From positions 3,348,001 to 3,412,000 of the forward strand of contig NZ_CP097218.1 in assembly GCF_023373525.1 (NCBI RefSeq): a stretch of DNA of 64,000 nt, in the 5' to 3' direction. The notes beneath the pieces were generated by a model. It was not told the origin of the DNA, ran no database searches, and was given only the letters and a program-made list of their open reading frames with translations. Origin of the DNA: Brachybacterium kimchii (GTDB lineage Bacteria; Actinomycetota; Actinomycetes; Actinomycetales; Dermabacteraceae). Made by a program: the position numbers and the translations under genes. This document shows positions 33,803 through 42,816 of the stretch, in pieces. The stretch's first letter is position 1. Every line of letters begins with the position of its first letter.

Positions 33803-34029
33803 GCGGTCTCCTGCGGGTCGGGTGCGGGGCCGCCGCGGGACGGCGGCCCGGGACGGGGACTGCGCCCCGTGCCGAAGGGATTGCACTGAAGGATACGTGC
33901 GCGTGCGGAGGGTCGATCAGCGAGCACGCTGAACTCGCTTCGGGAGGCCATCGCCACCGTGGGGCCGCGTCGTGGTGAGGGTCGCGCGCACGCGGCAACG
34001 GGGAGCAGGGCCTCCCCGTCTGGTACCGT

Positions 34030-34044
34030 CTGTACGTACAGTAC
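34030..34044. promoter_or_regulatory. Candidate GntR operator before the first polyol porter
   Basis: CTGTACGTACAG is a perfect 12-base palindrome followed by TACG. It shares GTACGTA with the site at 40259-40275 next to the GntR gene and lies about 55 bases before the porter start. Confidence 0.5.
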
Positions 34045-34096
34045 GATCTGTAGCGCCCATAGATGCGATCCCGAGCTGATGACTGAGGAAGACGCC

Positions 34097-35428
34097 ATGT
34101 CGATGACGACACCGAGAACCGCAGGGCCGGAGACACCCACCGGCATCATCGAGCGCATCGGGCTGCCTCGCCCCCTGGTCTGGGGGTTCGTGGGCCTGCT
34201 CCTGTTCATGATCGGCGACGGCGTCGAGTCGGGATACATCTCGCCCTACCTCGCGGCCCACGGCGCAGGATCAGCCACGAACGCGGCCATCATCATTTCC
34301 TTCTACGGCCTCATGGTGACCCTCGGGTCCTGGCTGGCGGGGGCACTCTCGGACGTGTGGGGGCCCCGCCGAGTGATGGTGCTGGGGCTCGTGATCTGGG
34401 CCGTTCTCCAGGTGCTCTTCCTGGGCATCGCCCTGCCTGCGGCGAGCTTCCCACTGATGTTCGCGGTGTACGGGCTGCGTGGCATCGCCTACCCGTTGTT
34501 CGCCTACGGGTTCCTGGTCTGGGTGCTGGGAGCGAGCCCCGCACACCGCCTGGGCTCTGCCGTCGGATGGTTCTACTTCGCGTTCACCGGAGGGCTGCCC
34601 ACCTTGGGCTCCCTCGTCGCGAGCGGCACTGAGCCTGTGATCGGCGAATACCGGACGCTGTGGATCGCTCTGGGATTGGTCGTGCTGGGCGGTGTGATCG
34701 CTCTGCTCGGACTCCGCGGCGCACAGGGAGGTGGTCGACAGGCGGCTCCGGACGTCACCACGGGTCGGAGCCTTCTCAACAGCGTGGCGATCGCCTTCAC
34801 GAACCCCCGCGTGGGACTCGGTTGCCTGGTGCGGGTGGTGAATACCGCGCCCCAGTTCGGTCTTTTCGTCTTCTTCCCGACCGTGTTCGCCGACGAGCTC
34901 GGATTCGGCACCGCCGGCTGGCTGCGCCTCGTGTTCGTTCTGGGGGCCGCGAACATCTTCGCGAACCTGTTCTTCGGGATCCTCAGTGACCGCCTCGGTT
35001 GGCACCGCACGCTGAGGTGGTTCGGGTGCGTCGGCTGCGCGATCGCAGTCCTGCTGTTCTACTACCTGCCCCAGCAGGCCGGTGCTCACTACTGGGTCTC
35101 CGTGGTCTGCGCCGCGCTGTTCGGCGTCTCGCTGGCGGGGTTCACTCCGATCTCCGTGCTGATGTCGCTCATGGCTCCGGGGCAGAAGGGCAACTCGATC
35201 GCCGTACTGAATCTTGGCGCCGGGGCCGCGACCTTCGTCGGCCCACTGATCGTCGCTGTCTTCCTGTCGTCATTGGGCGCTGCGGGCGTGACCATCATCT
35301 TCGCGGCGCTCTACGTGCTCGCCGGGCTCTCGGTGCACCTGCTCAAGGTGCCGCCGGAGGCCCGCCAGATCGTCGCCGAGGGCGGGACCCTCGATGAGGC
35401 CGCAGGCCAGGATCAGCGGCCGTCCTGA
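34097..35428 (+). CDS. MFS polyol permease
   Basis: A 443-residue, 12-helix transporter. FVGLLLFMIGDGVESGYISPYL in helix 1 contains FMIGDG(V/I)E, characteristic of the polyol porter family (RbtT/DalT type), followed by GSWLAGALSDVWGPRRVM. It likely imports a pentitol or hexitol with protons. Start 34097 has GAGGAAG upstream; ATG 34079 is an alternative. It opens the polyol gene run (aldolase and two kinases follow) and is paralogous to the porter at 41458-42756. Confidence 0.85.
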   Translation: MSMTTPRTAGPETPTGIIERIGLPRPLVWGFVGLLLFMIGDGVESGYISPYLAAHGAGSATNAAIIISFYGLMVTLGSWLAGALSDVWGPRRVMVLGLVIWAVLQVLFLGIALPAASFPLMFAVYGLRGIAYPLFAYGFLVWVLGASPAHRLGSAVGWFYFAFTGGLPTLGSLVASGTEPVIGEYRTLWIALGLVVLGGVIALLGLRGAQGGGRQAAPDVTTGRSLLNSVAIAFTNPRVGLGCLVRVVNTAPQFGLFVFFPTVFADELGFGTAGWLRLVFVLGAANIFANLFFGILSDRLGWHRTLRWFGCVGCAIAVLLFYYLPQQAGAHYWVSVVCAALFGVSLAGFTPISVLMSLMAPGQKGNSIAVLNLGAGAATFVGPLIVAVFLSSLGAAGVTIIFAALYVLAGLSVHLLKVPPEARQIVAEGGTLDEAAGQDQRPS

Positions 35429-35537
35429 CGGACGTCTCGCACGGTCGGTCCAGCACTGGTCAGCACCTCCGCCGTGAGAGTTCAGCGCGGTGCATCCACC
35501 ATCAGATTCCAGACACCCGAAAACGTGAGGAACAGTA

Positions 35538-36377
35538 ATGCCCCTGGTCAGCGGACATGACGTCATCGCCGAATGCACTTCGAGGGGGCTCGTCGCCGGC
35601 GCCTTCAACACCACCAACATCGAAACCACGATGGGGATCGCGGAAGCGATCGAGCGAACGGGAGTGCCGACGTTCATCCAGGTGGCGCCCACCAACGTCG
35701 TGCTCTCCGGTTACGAGTACATCTACGACATGGTGGCCCGTCGACTGGCGGAATGCAGTGTCCCGGTGGCGCTGCACCTGGATCACGGCAAGAACCTCGA
35801 AGCCGTCGAGGGAGCGCTCGAGGCACGCTTCACCTCGATCATGATCGACGCGTCAGAGACCCCTTACGAGGAGAACGTGACGACGTCTGCGAAGGCGCGG
35901 GAGATGTGCGGCGAGTCCGTCTCGCTCGAAGCGGAGCTCGGAAGCATCGGCGGCAAGGAGGACGAGGTCGGTCCTGAGCACGCGCAGGGGACCGATCCTG
36001 ATCAGGTGTCCGAGTTCGTCAGGGCCACGAGCTGTGACATGCTCGCCGTCTCCGTGGGCAACGTCCACGGATACGCGCCCGATGCTCGGATCGACTTCGA
36101 ACTGCTCGGGCGAGTACGCGAGGCGAGCCCCGTCCCGCTCGTGATCCATGGCGGATCCGGCCTCCCGGAGGAGCAGTTCGGGCGCCTCCACGAGTACGGC
36201 GTGGTGAAGGTGAACATCGCCAGTGAGCTGCGCAATGCCATGATCCGAACCTTCGGCGAGGCGTACGCGGCCGATCCCCACGAACACTCCCTGATCCGGG
36301 TCTCCCGCACTGCCGTGGAGAACATCGCCGACGTCGTCGAGCACCGGATCCGCACGTTCAACCCGTCGGCGCTCTGA
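35538..36377 (+). CDS. Class II ketose-(bis)phosphate aldolase
   Basis: A 279-residue class II fructose-bisphosphate-type aldolase. The zinc ligands lie in VALHLDHGKNLE (about residue 78), EAELGSIGGKEDEV (about 133), NVHGYAP (about 176) and VIHGGSGLPEEQ (about 204); VKVNIASEL binds the phosphate. Length fits the GatY/KbaY subgroup, which cleaves tagatose- or related ketose-phosphates. Next to kinases and a polyol dehydrogenase, it probably splits a ketose phosphate into dihydroxyacetone phosphate and an aldehyde. The substrate stereochemistry cannot be read from sequence. GTGAGGAAC precedes the ATG. Confidence 0.87.
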   Translation: MPLVSGHDVIAECTSRGLVAGAFNTTNIETTMGIAEAIERTGVPTFIQVAPTNVVLSGYEYIYDMVARRLAECSVPVALHLDHGKNLEAVEGALEARFTSIMIDASETPYEENVTTSAKAREMCGESVSLEAELGSIGGKEDEVGPEHAQGTDPDQVSEFVRATSCDMLAVSVGNVHGYAPDARIDFELLGRVREASPVPLVIHGGSGLPEEQFGRLHEYGVVKVNIASELRNAMIRTFGEAYAADPHEHSLIRVSRTAVENIADVVEHRIRTFNPSAL

Positions 36378-36488
36378 GCGGCGTGCGGGCGCGACCGGCA
36401 GCGCCACGAAGTGATCCCGCTCGAGTCGTGTGCCGCCCGGAGCGCTGAACCAGACTGAGACATCCGATACGGACGAGGAGACCGAGAC

Positions 36489-37931
36489 GTGCAGTCCACG
36501 ATCACCGTCGACATAGGCACCACCAGTGTCAAGCTGTGCCTGTTCGAGGCCGACGCCTCGTTGGCCGCATCCGCACGCCGTGCGACACCCACGGTCAGCG
36601 ATGCCGACGGCGAGGTCTACGACGTCCCGGCTCTCGAGGCCCTCGTCGAGGACTTCGTACGCGGACTCGCTCCTGACACGCGCAGGGAGGTCCGTCGGAT
36701 CGCGATCGCGGGCGTCGGGGAGTCCGGCGGGCTGGTGCGCGCCGACGGTTCCCTGGCCTCACCCATGATCCTCTGGCACGACCACCGCGGCGCCGGCAGC
36801 CTCGCCTCGTTGACTGCTGAGGACCACGAGCGAATATTCCGGGTCACCGGACTTCCCGTGAACGGCAACTACGGGATCTCGAAGACCGCGTGGGCGCTCG
36901 AGCGGGCCCTGGGCACCGATGACACCGTCTGGCTGAACGTGGCCGAGTATCTTGCAGCAAGGTTGAGCGAGGACCGCTGGTCGGAACCGTCGCTCGCGAG
37001 CCGGACGATGGCGCTGGACGTGCGTAGCGGCACCTGGTCAGCAGAGGTCTGCGGAATGTTCGGGATCTCGCCCGAGGCCTTCCCCCCTCTCCGTGCCGCT
37101 TCCGAGGGCGCGTCCATCCGGGAGGGAGCCGCAGCAGCGCTAGGCCTGGACCCGAAGGTGCGCGTTCACGTCGCCGGGCACGATCACATGGTGGGCGCCG
37201 TGGGAGCGGACCTGCGGCCGGGCGAGCTGCTCAACTCGACGGGCACCACCGAAGGACTCCTGGTGCTCGCGCCCGAACCGCGCCTGGATGAGACGGCACG
37301 GAGTGCGAAGCTGGCCAACGGCATCGACTGCACAGGGAAGCAGCGAACGCTCTTCGCCTCCATTCCCACCGGAGGCTCCACCTTCGCGACGCTCCAGCAC
37401 ATGCTCGACATGGACGGGGAGCGGCTCGCGTCCCTCATCGACACTCTCCATACGCGGTGGATCGCCGACGAGATCGATCTCGAACGGGTCCCCGTCGTCC
37501 TGCCCAGGTTCCGCGGGAGCCCACCGCCGACGAAGGATCGAGCGGCTCGGGGCCTGATCGCCGGACTGCGCGACGACACCACCGCTGAGGACATCGTGCT
37601 CGGCGCCTTCCTGGGACTCGCCCGGCAGTTCGCGGACGTCCTCGACCTGTTCGATGCAGTCCCGTGCGTGGTCAAGGTGATCGGCCCCGCGAGCGGGAAC
37701 CCGTTGTGGCTCCAGATCAAGGCGGACCTGTTGGGTGCGCCCCTCTCCGTCTCACGATTCCCCGAGGTCGTCTCTCGCGGCGCGCAGGCTCTGGCGTGCG
37801 CAGAGACGACGTCCTGGCAGGAGGTCGACCCCTTCGAGGTGCGGCCGGACTCTGCTCGTCACGCGCGGCTCGGAGCATGGGCGGAAGACACGGGCCCGCT
37901 GTGGAGACACCTGCAGGGTGCTCCGTCATGA
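36489..37931 (+). CDS. FGGY-family carbohydrate kinase
   Basis: A 480-residue FGGY kinase starting at GTG with GAGGAGACCGAG upstream. Motifs: STITVDIGTTSVKLCLFE (phosphate 1), AGVGESGGLVRADG, GNYGISKTAWALERALG (about 125), VAGHDHMVGAVGADL and LNSTGTTEGLLV (adenosine region). The ESGG segment replaces the GQQHG of true xylulokinases, so this enzyme phosphorylates another ketose or polyol. It may provide the phosphorylated substrate of the adjacent class II aldolase. Its stop overlaps a 15-residue ORF linking to the next kinase. Confidence 0.85.
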   Translation: MQSTITVDIGTTSVKLCLFEADASLAASARRATPTVSDADGEVYDVPALEALVEDFVRGLAPDTRREVRRIAIAGVGESGGLVRADGSLASPMILWHDHRGAGSLASLTAEDHERIFRVTGLPVNGNYGISKTAWALERALGTDDTVWLNVAEYLAARLSEDRWSEPSLASRTMALDVRSGTWSAEVCGMFGISPEAFPPLRAASEGASIREGAAAALGLDPKVRVHVAGHDHMVGAVGADLRPGELLNSTGTTEGLLVLAPEPRLDETARSAKLANGIDCTGKQRTLFASIPTGGSTFATLQHMLDMDGERLASLIDTLHTRWIADEIDLERVPVVLPRFRGSPPPTKDRAARGLIAGLRDDTTAEDIVLGAFLGLARQFADVLDLFDAVPCVVKVIGPASGNPLWLQIKADLLGAPLSVSRFPEVVSRGAQALACAETTSWQEVDPFEVRPDSARHARLGAWAEDTGPLWRHLQGAPS

Positions 37932-37975
37932 GTGATGCCGTGGTGTTGCACGCGATGACGGGGGCGTTGGCATGA
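37928..37975 (+). CDS. 15-residue linking ORF between the two kinase genes
   Basis: MSDAVVLHAMTGALA. Its ATG overlaps the stop of the first kinase (ATGA) and its TGA overlaps the ATG of the second kinase (ATGA), so it exactly bridges the 40-base gap. It probably passes ribosomes along for translational coupling; it could also be a relic of a lost gene. The peptide itself need not be functional. Confidence 0.4.
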   Translation: MSDAVVLHAMTGALA

Positions 37976-39393
37976 GGTACGTCGCGGGAATCGATTCCTC
38001 GACCCAGAGCTGCAAGGTGAGCGTGCGCGACGCTGCGACCGGTCGGCAGGTGCGGGAGGGCAAGGCCCTGCACCCGCCGGAGACCGTGGTCCACCCCGAC
38101 GTGTGGTGGGATGCTCTGCTGGCGGCGGTCGAGCGAGCCGGAGGACTGGAGGATGTCTCGGCGATCTCTGTCAGCGGCCAGCAGCACACCCCGGTCTTCC
38201 TCGCTGCGGACGGAGCGGTCGTGTGCGACTCCCCCCTGTGGAACGACACGGGCTCGCACGCCCAGATGATGGAGCTCAACGCCGAGCTGGGACGGACCGA
38301 GTGGATACGAAGGACCGGCCTGCCGATCACGCTGTCCGACACCGTCACCAAGCTGCGCTGGCTGCGGGAGACGGATCTGGCGGCGACGCGCCGCACGGAC
38401 GCCGTCGCGATCGTCCACGACTGGTTGACCTGGCGCCTGCGGGGGTACGGGCCGGGCACGGGCGGGATCGAAGAGCTCACGACGGACAGGTCCGACGCCT
38501 GCGGGACCGGGTACTGGGACCCCGAGAAGAACATCTACCTGCTCGACCTCTTCGAGCACGCCTTCGGCAGGCGGGCGGCGCTGCCCCGCATCCTGGGTCC
38601 GCGTGATCGAGCGGGCGTGACGGGTGGCGGGATCCCGGGGATACCCGCCGGGGTTCCCGTCGGTGCCGGCAACGGGGACAACGCGGCCGCAGCGCTGGCG
38701 CTCGGACTCCGTCCCGGGGACGCGGTCATGTCGCTAGGGACCTCCGGCGTGGTCTACACGAGTTCCCCGACTCCGGTGCACGACCTGGCGGGGTACGTGT
38801 GCAACTACGCCGACGCGGAAGGCGGGCACCAGCCCCTCGTGGCCACCCTCAACGCGGCGAGGAACTTCCACGCGGGCGCCCAGCTGTTGGGATGCTCGTT
38901 CGCAGGCCTCTCGGACCTCGCGCTGCTCGCGCCCCCCGGTGCCGAGGGACTCACCCTTCTGCCGTTCTTCGAGGGGGAGAGGACGCCCGACCTTCCCCAC
39001 GCCCGTGCCTCTCTCCACCAGGCGTCGCTGGCGAACTTCACTCGCGAGAACTTCGCCCGGGCCGTCTTCGAGGGAACGCTCACATCCCAGGTCGCAATGC
39101 TCGACGCCCTGGAGTCGTGTGACCTCGCGATCGACCGGCTTCTACTCATCGGCGGAGCTGCAAAGAGTCCTGCGGTGCAGACGATCCTGCCTCAGCTCGT
39201 GGGCGTTCCGGTGCTCGTCCCGGAGTCCGACGAGTACGTGAGCAAAGGTGCCGCGATGCAGGCGCTCTGCGCGCTCGACGGTGAGTTCCCGTCGTGGAGG
39301 GTGGATGCGCGTGAGCTCCCTCGCGCCGAACGGTCGGGGGCCGCTGCCCAGCATGCGTCGGCCATGGAGTCCCTCGGGTACGCGGAAGGGTGA
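37972..39393 (+). CDS. Xylulokinase-like FGGY kinase
   Basis: A 473-residue FGGY kinase of the XylB group: YVAGIDSSTQSCKV, ISVSGQQHTPVFL (about residue 65), PLWNDTGSHAQMMEL, VHDWLTWRLRG, SDACGTGYWD and GNGDNAAAALALG with SLGTSGVVY. It should phosphorylate D-xylulose (or a related ketose) at C5. Xylulose could come from xylitol or D-arabitol oxidation by the nearby zinc dehydrogenase, or from XylA at 21566-22759. The start overlaps the mini-ORF stop. Confidence 0.87.
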   Translation: MRYVAGIDSSTQSCKVSVRDAATGRQVREGKALHPPETVVHPDVWWDALLAAVERAGGLEDVSAISVSGQQHTPVFLAADGAVVCDSPLWNDTGSHAQMMELNAELGRTEWIRRTGLPITLSDTVTKLRWLRETDLAATRRTDAVAIVHDWLTWRLRGYGPGTGGIEELTTDRSDACGTGYWDPEKNIYLLDLFEHAFGRRAALPRILGPRDRAGVTGGGIPGIPAGVPVGAGNGDNAAAALALGLRPGDAVMSLGTSGVVYTSSPTPVHDLAGYVCNYADAEGGHQPLVATLNAARNFHAGAQLLGCSFAGLSDLALLAPPGAEGLTLLPFFEGERTPDLPHARASLHQASLANFTRENFARAVFEGTLTSQVAMLDALESCDLAIDRLLLIGGAAKSPAVQTILPQLVGVPVLVPESDEYVSKGAAMQALCALDGEFPSWRVDARELPRAERSGAAAQHASAMESLGYAEG

Positions 39394-39412
39394 TGCGCCG
39401 TGGTCAGCGGTG

Positions 39413-39426
39413 CGCTCCGGGGAGCG
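39413..39426. terminator. Hairpin between convergent kinase and GntR genes
   Basis: CGCTCC and GGAGCG pair around a GG loop, midway between the two stop codons. Confidence 0.4.
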
Positions 39427-39445
39427 ATCGGCGGCTGCTCGTCTT

Positions 39446-40198
39446 TCAGGTGGCGGCCGCGTTCATTTCCAGAGGGACCGTGTCGGTGAGCACCCAGGTC
39501 TCGTAGTAGTCGAAGCATGTGCCGTCGGCCAGGCGGGAGAGCGAGCGAATGCGCAGCAGTGGGTGTCCGGACTGGATTCCCAGGTGCTCGGCAACCGCGT
39601 CCGGCGCACCCAGCGCGTGGATGACGCGGCGCGCATCGTGGACGAGGAGCCCGGCCTCGCGCAGGGCGGTGTTGAGCGATCCTGTGCCATCCAGGACGGG
39701 GGAGGCCTGCGCAATCACCTGGCCGACGCCCTGGGGGAACCAGTTGGTGCTGAACAGAGCCATGTCGCCCTCGAGCGACCTCACGCGTTCGAGAGCAGAC
39801 ACCTGCTCGCCGGTGGCGATGCCGAGTGCCTCGCCGACGTGCGCCGGAGCCGGCACGGAGTCGAAGGAGACGACCGTGGTCGTGATGCCCGTGCGGCCGT
39901 GGCGGATCTGAGACTCCAGGAAGCCCTCTGAGTCCTGGACGAACCATCCGGAGGCAGGCTTGGGCTTGGCTGCGAAGAATCCGCGACGCGGAACGCGATG
40001 CGCGAACCCATCCGATTCGAGCGTCGAGAGGGTCTGGCGGACAGTCGCCCGGGAGAGGTTGAAGTCCCTGGCCAGTTCGAGCTCGCTCGGCAGTCGCTCG
40101 CCTTCGGGGTAGTCGCCCTCGAGGATGCGCTCCTTGAGGATGGCGTAGAGCTGCTCGTAGTAGGGGACCGGCGAGGTCCTCTCGATGTTCGGCGTCAC
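39446..40198 (-). CDS. GntR/HutC-family regulator of the polyol locus
   Basis: A 250-residue regulator: winged helix about residues 8-70 (YEQLYAILKERILEGDYPEG, LARDFNLSRATVRQTLSTLE) and a UTRA effector domain about 90-245. GTG 40198 is the start, with GAGGAGG eight bases upstream; the longer frame has no similarity. It is divergent from the zinc dehydrogenase, with a palindromic GTAC-rich site between them and a related site before the first porter. It is therefore the likely repressor of both arms of the polyol locus. Confidence 0.88.
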   Translation of the reverse strand: MTPNIERTSPVPYYEQLYAILKERILEGDYPEGERLPSELELARDFNLSRATVRQTLSTLESDGFAHRVPRRGFFAAKPKPASGWFVQDSEGFLESQIRHGRTGITTTVVSFDSVPAPAHVGEALGIATGEQVSALERVRSLEGDMALFSTNWFPQGVGQVIAQASPVLDGTGSLNTALREAGLLVHDARRVIHALGAPDAVAEHLGIQSGHPLLRIRSLSRLADGTCFDYYETWVLTDTVPLEMNAAAT

Positions 40199-40258
40199 GA
40201 AATCCCTCCTCGGCCTGCATCGTAGCGCGGAGAGTGCACCACACCGACACCCCGGTCC

Positions 40259-40275
40259 GTACGTATTGTATGTAC
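40259..40275. promoter_or_regulatory. Candidate GntR operator between the regulator and dehydrogenase
   Basis: GTACGTATTGTATGTAC is a 17-base inverted repeat with two mismatched positions around its centre. It overlaps the -35 box of the dehydrogenase promoter and resembles the 34030-34044 site. Confidence 0.55.
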
Positions 40276-40299
40276 ACACCGGACAATAGTTGCTAGAGT
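40271..40299 (+). promoter_or_regulatory. Promoter of the dehydrogenase gene
   Basis: TGTACA (40271-40276) and TAGAGT (40294-40299) are 17 bases apart; TGC before the -10 box gives an extended -10 element. Confidence 0.55.
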
Positions 40300-40364
40300 G
40301 ACGCGGACGCCGATCCACGGCGGATCCGCGCAGGCACCGACGCCTACAGACTGGGAGCCTCACG

Positions 40365-41366
40365 ATGAGCACGACGATGCGAGCCGCTGTCGCCGACGGA
40401 ATGGGCGGGGTCGAGATTCGGGACGTCCCGGTCCCGATCGCCGAGGACGGACGTGTGGTGATCGCGCCCGTCGGCACAGGCGTGTGCGGCACGGACCTGC
40501 ACCTGGTATCCGGCGACTACCCCCACGGGCGCTTCCCCGTCGTCCCCGGACACGAGTTCGCGGGCCACGTCACGGCGGTCGGGCCGGGCGTGCGGGGAAT
40601 CTCCGAAGGCGACTACGTCGGCGTGAACCCGAACGTCTCGTGCGGACGCTGCACCTGGTGCGGGAGGGGCGCCACCAATCTCTGCACGGCACTTGAGCCC
40701 GTCGGGGTCGCGGTCGACGGCTCGTGCGCCGAGTACGTGTCGGTTCCCCAGGGCATCGTCTTCGGCTTGGATGCTCGCATTCCTGAGACGGCGGCCCCGC
40801 TGATCGAGCCCTTCGCATGCGTACTGCATGCTCTGGAGCGCGTCCCGGACTGGCGCGAGCAGGAGATGGTGGTCTTCGGAGCCGGTTCGATCGGCCTGAT
40901 GGCTGTCGCCCTGGCGCGCGACGAAGGCGCCGCCGGCATTCGCGTCGTCGAGCCGAACGCGGTCCGCCGCGCTGCCGCCTCGGAGTTCGGTGCACTGGAG
41001 GCCGTGTCGTCTCCGAGCGACCTCTCGCGAGAGACGTTCGACCTCGCTCTGGACGCCAGTGGGCACCCGATCGCGATCGGCCAGGCCGTCGATGCACTCG
41101 GCCCTCGCGGGCGATTGATCCAGATGGGGGTCGCGTCTCCCGAGGCGGCAGTGGCGCTCCGCCCCTACGACGTCTTCGCCAAAGAGCTGAGCATCATCGG
41201 ATCGAACTCGCTCGCCGAGAAGTACGAGCAGGCTGCGGAGCGCATGGTCGACCTGCATCCCGAGCTCTCCGCCCTCATCACCGCGACCTTCCCGCTCGAG
41301 GAGTACGCGCATGCCCTCGACGCCGCGAAGAGCCCTGACCAGATCAAGGTCCAGGTGCGGCTCTGA
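40365..41366 (+). CDS. Zinc-dependent polyol/alcohol dehydrogenase
   Basis: A 333-residue medium-chain dehydrogenase. The catalytic zinc site is in GTGVCGTDLHLVSG and PVVPGHEFAGHV (Cys about 37, His-Glu about 60); four structural-zinc cysteines are in NVSCGRCTWCGRGATNLC; the NAD motif is FGAGSIGLMAVALA (about 170). Members oxidise sorbitol, xylitol, arabitol or threonine. In a locus with polyol porters and ketose kinases, polyol-to-ketose oxidation is the natural role. A small hairpin separates it from the second porter. Confidence 0.88.
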   Translation: MSTTMRAAVADGMGGVEIRDVPVPIAEDGRVVIAPVGTGVCGTDLHLVSGDYPHGRFPVVPGHEFAGHVTAVGPGVRGISEGDYVGVNPNVSCGRCTWCGRGATNLCTALEPVGVAVDGSCAEYVSVPQGIVFGLDARIPETAAPLIEPFACVLHALERVPDWREQEMVVFGAGSIGLMAVALARDEGAAGIRVVEPNAVRRAAASEFGALEAVSSPSDLSRETFDLALDASGHPIAIGQAVDALGPRGRLIQMGVASPEAAVALRPYDVFAKELSIIGSNSLAEKYEQAAERMVDLHPELSALITATFPLEEYAHALDAAKSPDQIKVQVRL

Positions 41367-41398
41367 ACCTGCGGTCGTCGTGCCGCCCCGCCCGCCTT

Positions 41399-41418
41399 CT
41401 CGGGGAGATCCGCCCGAG
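41399..41418 (+). terminator. Weak hairpin between dehydrogenase and second porter
   Basis: CTCGGG and CCCGAG pair around eight bases, 33 bases past the dehydrogenase stop. It could attenuate rather than stop transcription into the porter gene. Confidence 0.3.
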
Positions 41419-41457
41419 GTGGCAGTTCCCTCCGCCCTGGTCTCCAAGGAGATGCCG

Positions 41458-42756
41458 ATGAACACCGATGTCCTCGTCAGCCCCGACACGAAGTCCCGCG
41501 GCGCCGCAGGCCTGTTGGACAGGCTCGGCCTCCCCGCGCCGTTGGCCCTCGGATTCCTGGGCGTTCTCCTGTTCATGATCGGCGACGGGATCGAATCGAA
41601 CTACCTCTCGCCGTTCCTCGTGGGAGCCGAGGGATTCAGCGAGTCCTCGGCTGCTGTCACGATCAGCCTCTACGGGATCTTCGTCGCCATCGGCTCTTGG
41701 CTGGCGGGGACCCTTTCCGCAGTCCTCGGCCCGCGGCGCGTGATGCTCCTCGGTGCCGCGAACTGGATCGTCTTCGAAGCGATCTTCCTGATCGTCGGCG
41801 TGGGCATGGATCTGGGTTGGGCAGCGGTGCTCGCGTACACGATCCGCGGTATCGGGTATCCCTTCTTCGCGTACGCCTTCCTCTTCTGGATCAATGTCGC
41901 GACGCCCCCTCACCAGCGCGGCAGCTCGGTGGGATGGTTCTGGTTCGTCTTCGGGGCGGGGCTGCCGACGATCGGATCGCTCGTGGCGAGCTGGACGATC
42001 CCGCACATCGGCGAGGTCGGAACGTTCTGGTTGGCCGTCGTGATCGTCTCGCTCGGTGCGGTGATCGCTCTGCTCGGTGTCCGGGACCGCACGCATGCGG
42101 GCCCCATCCCCGATTCGGCAGGCTGGGGCGAGCTCGCCAAGGGGATGACCATCCTCTGGCGCGCTCCCCGGGTCACTGCCGGAGCGGTCGTCCGTCTTAT
42201 CAACACGGCGCCGAACTTCGCCCTCTTCGTCGTCGCCCCGTTCTACTTCACGCAGCAGATCGGTCTCGATCAGGGGCACTACCTGCAGATCGTGACGATC
42301 GTCTACACCGCGAACATCGGCGCGAACCTGGTGTTCGGGATCGTGGGGGACAGACTCGGCTGGCAGCGCACGGTCACCTGGTTCGGATGCGTTCTCTGCG
42401 CACTCGGGATGCTGCTGCTGTTCTACGTGCCGCAGATCGCCGGGCCGAACTTCTGGGTCATCACCCTGTGCTGGGCGGTGTTCGGAATCGGGCTCGCCGG
42501 CTTCGTGCCGCTCACTGCGCTCACGCCTGCCCTCGTCACGATTGAGGATCGTGGGTCCGCGCTCGCGGTCTACACACTCGCCGCGGGACTCTCGGCCTTC
42601 ATCGGCCCTGTGATCGTCGCCCTCCTGGGCGGAGCGGCGCACATGACGCTGCTGGTGTGGACCTTCGTCGGCATGTACGTCCTCGGAGCGATCCTGTGCA
42701 CGGTCCTCCGGTCGTCGGAGGACCCCGTCAGGATGCGCCGGGCGGTCACCGACTGA
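41458..42756 (+). CDS. MFS polyol permease (second copy)
   Basis: A 432-residue, 12-helix porter clearly paralogous to the one at 34097-35428: LFMIGDGIESNYLSPFLVG, GSWLAGTLSAVLGPRRVM, and AANIGANLVFGIVGDRLGWQRT-like segments recur in the same order. It also belongs to the RbtT/DalT polyol porters. AAGGAG lies six bases before ATG 41458, which decides the start over ATG 41452. Two porters for one locus suggests two related polyols or different affinities. Confidence 0.85.
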   Translation: MNTDVLVSPDTKSRGAAGLLDRLGLPAPLALGFLGVLLFMIGDGIESNYLSPFLVGAEGFSESSAAVTISLYGIFVAIGSWLAGTLSAVLGPRRVMLLGAANWIVFEAIFLIVGVGMDLGWAAVLAYTIRGIGYPFFAYAFLFWINVATPPHQRGSSVGWFWFVFGAGLPTIGSLVASWTIPHIGEVGTFWLAVVIVSLGAVIALLGVRDRTHAGPIPDSAGWGELAKGMTILWRAPRVTAGAVVRLINTAPNFALFVVAPFYFTQQIGLDQGHYLQIVTIVYTANIGANLVFGIVGDRLGWQRTVTWFGCVLCALGMLLLFYVPQIAGPNFWVITLCWAVFGIGLAGFVPLTALTPALVTIEDRGSALAVYTLAAGLSAFIGPVIVALLGGAAHMTLLVWTFVGMYVLGAILCTVLRSSEDPVRMRRAVTD

Positions 42757-42778
42757 CCAGCTCTCCGCAGCCTCGGTT

Positions 42779-42812
42779 GCACGCTCGGCGGACGACTCGG
42801 CGCCGAGCGTGC
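42779..42812. terminator. Bidirectional hairpin between convergent genes
   Basis: Twelve-base perfect arms GCACGCTCGGCG and CGCCGAGCGTGC with a ten-base loop, ending four bases before the stop codon of the alditol oxidase gene. Confidence 0.65.
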
Positions 42813-42816
42813 GATG

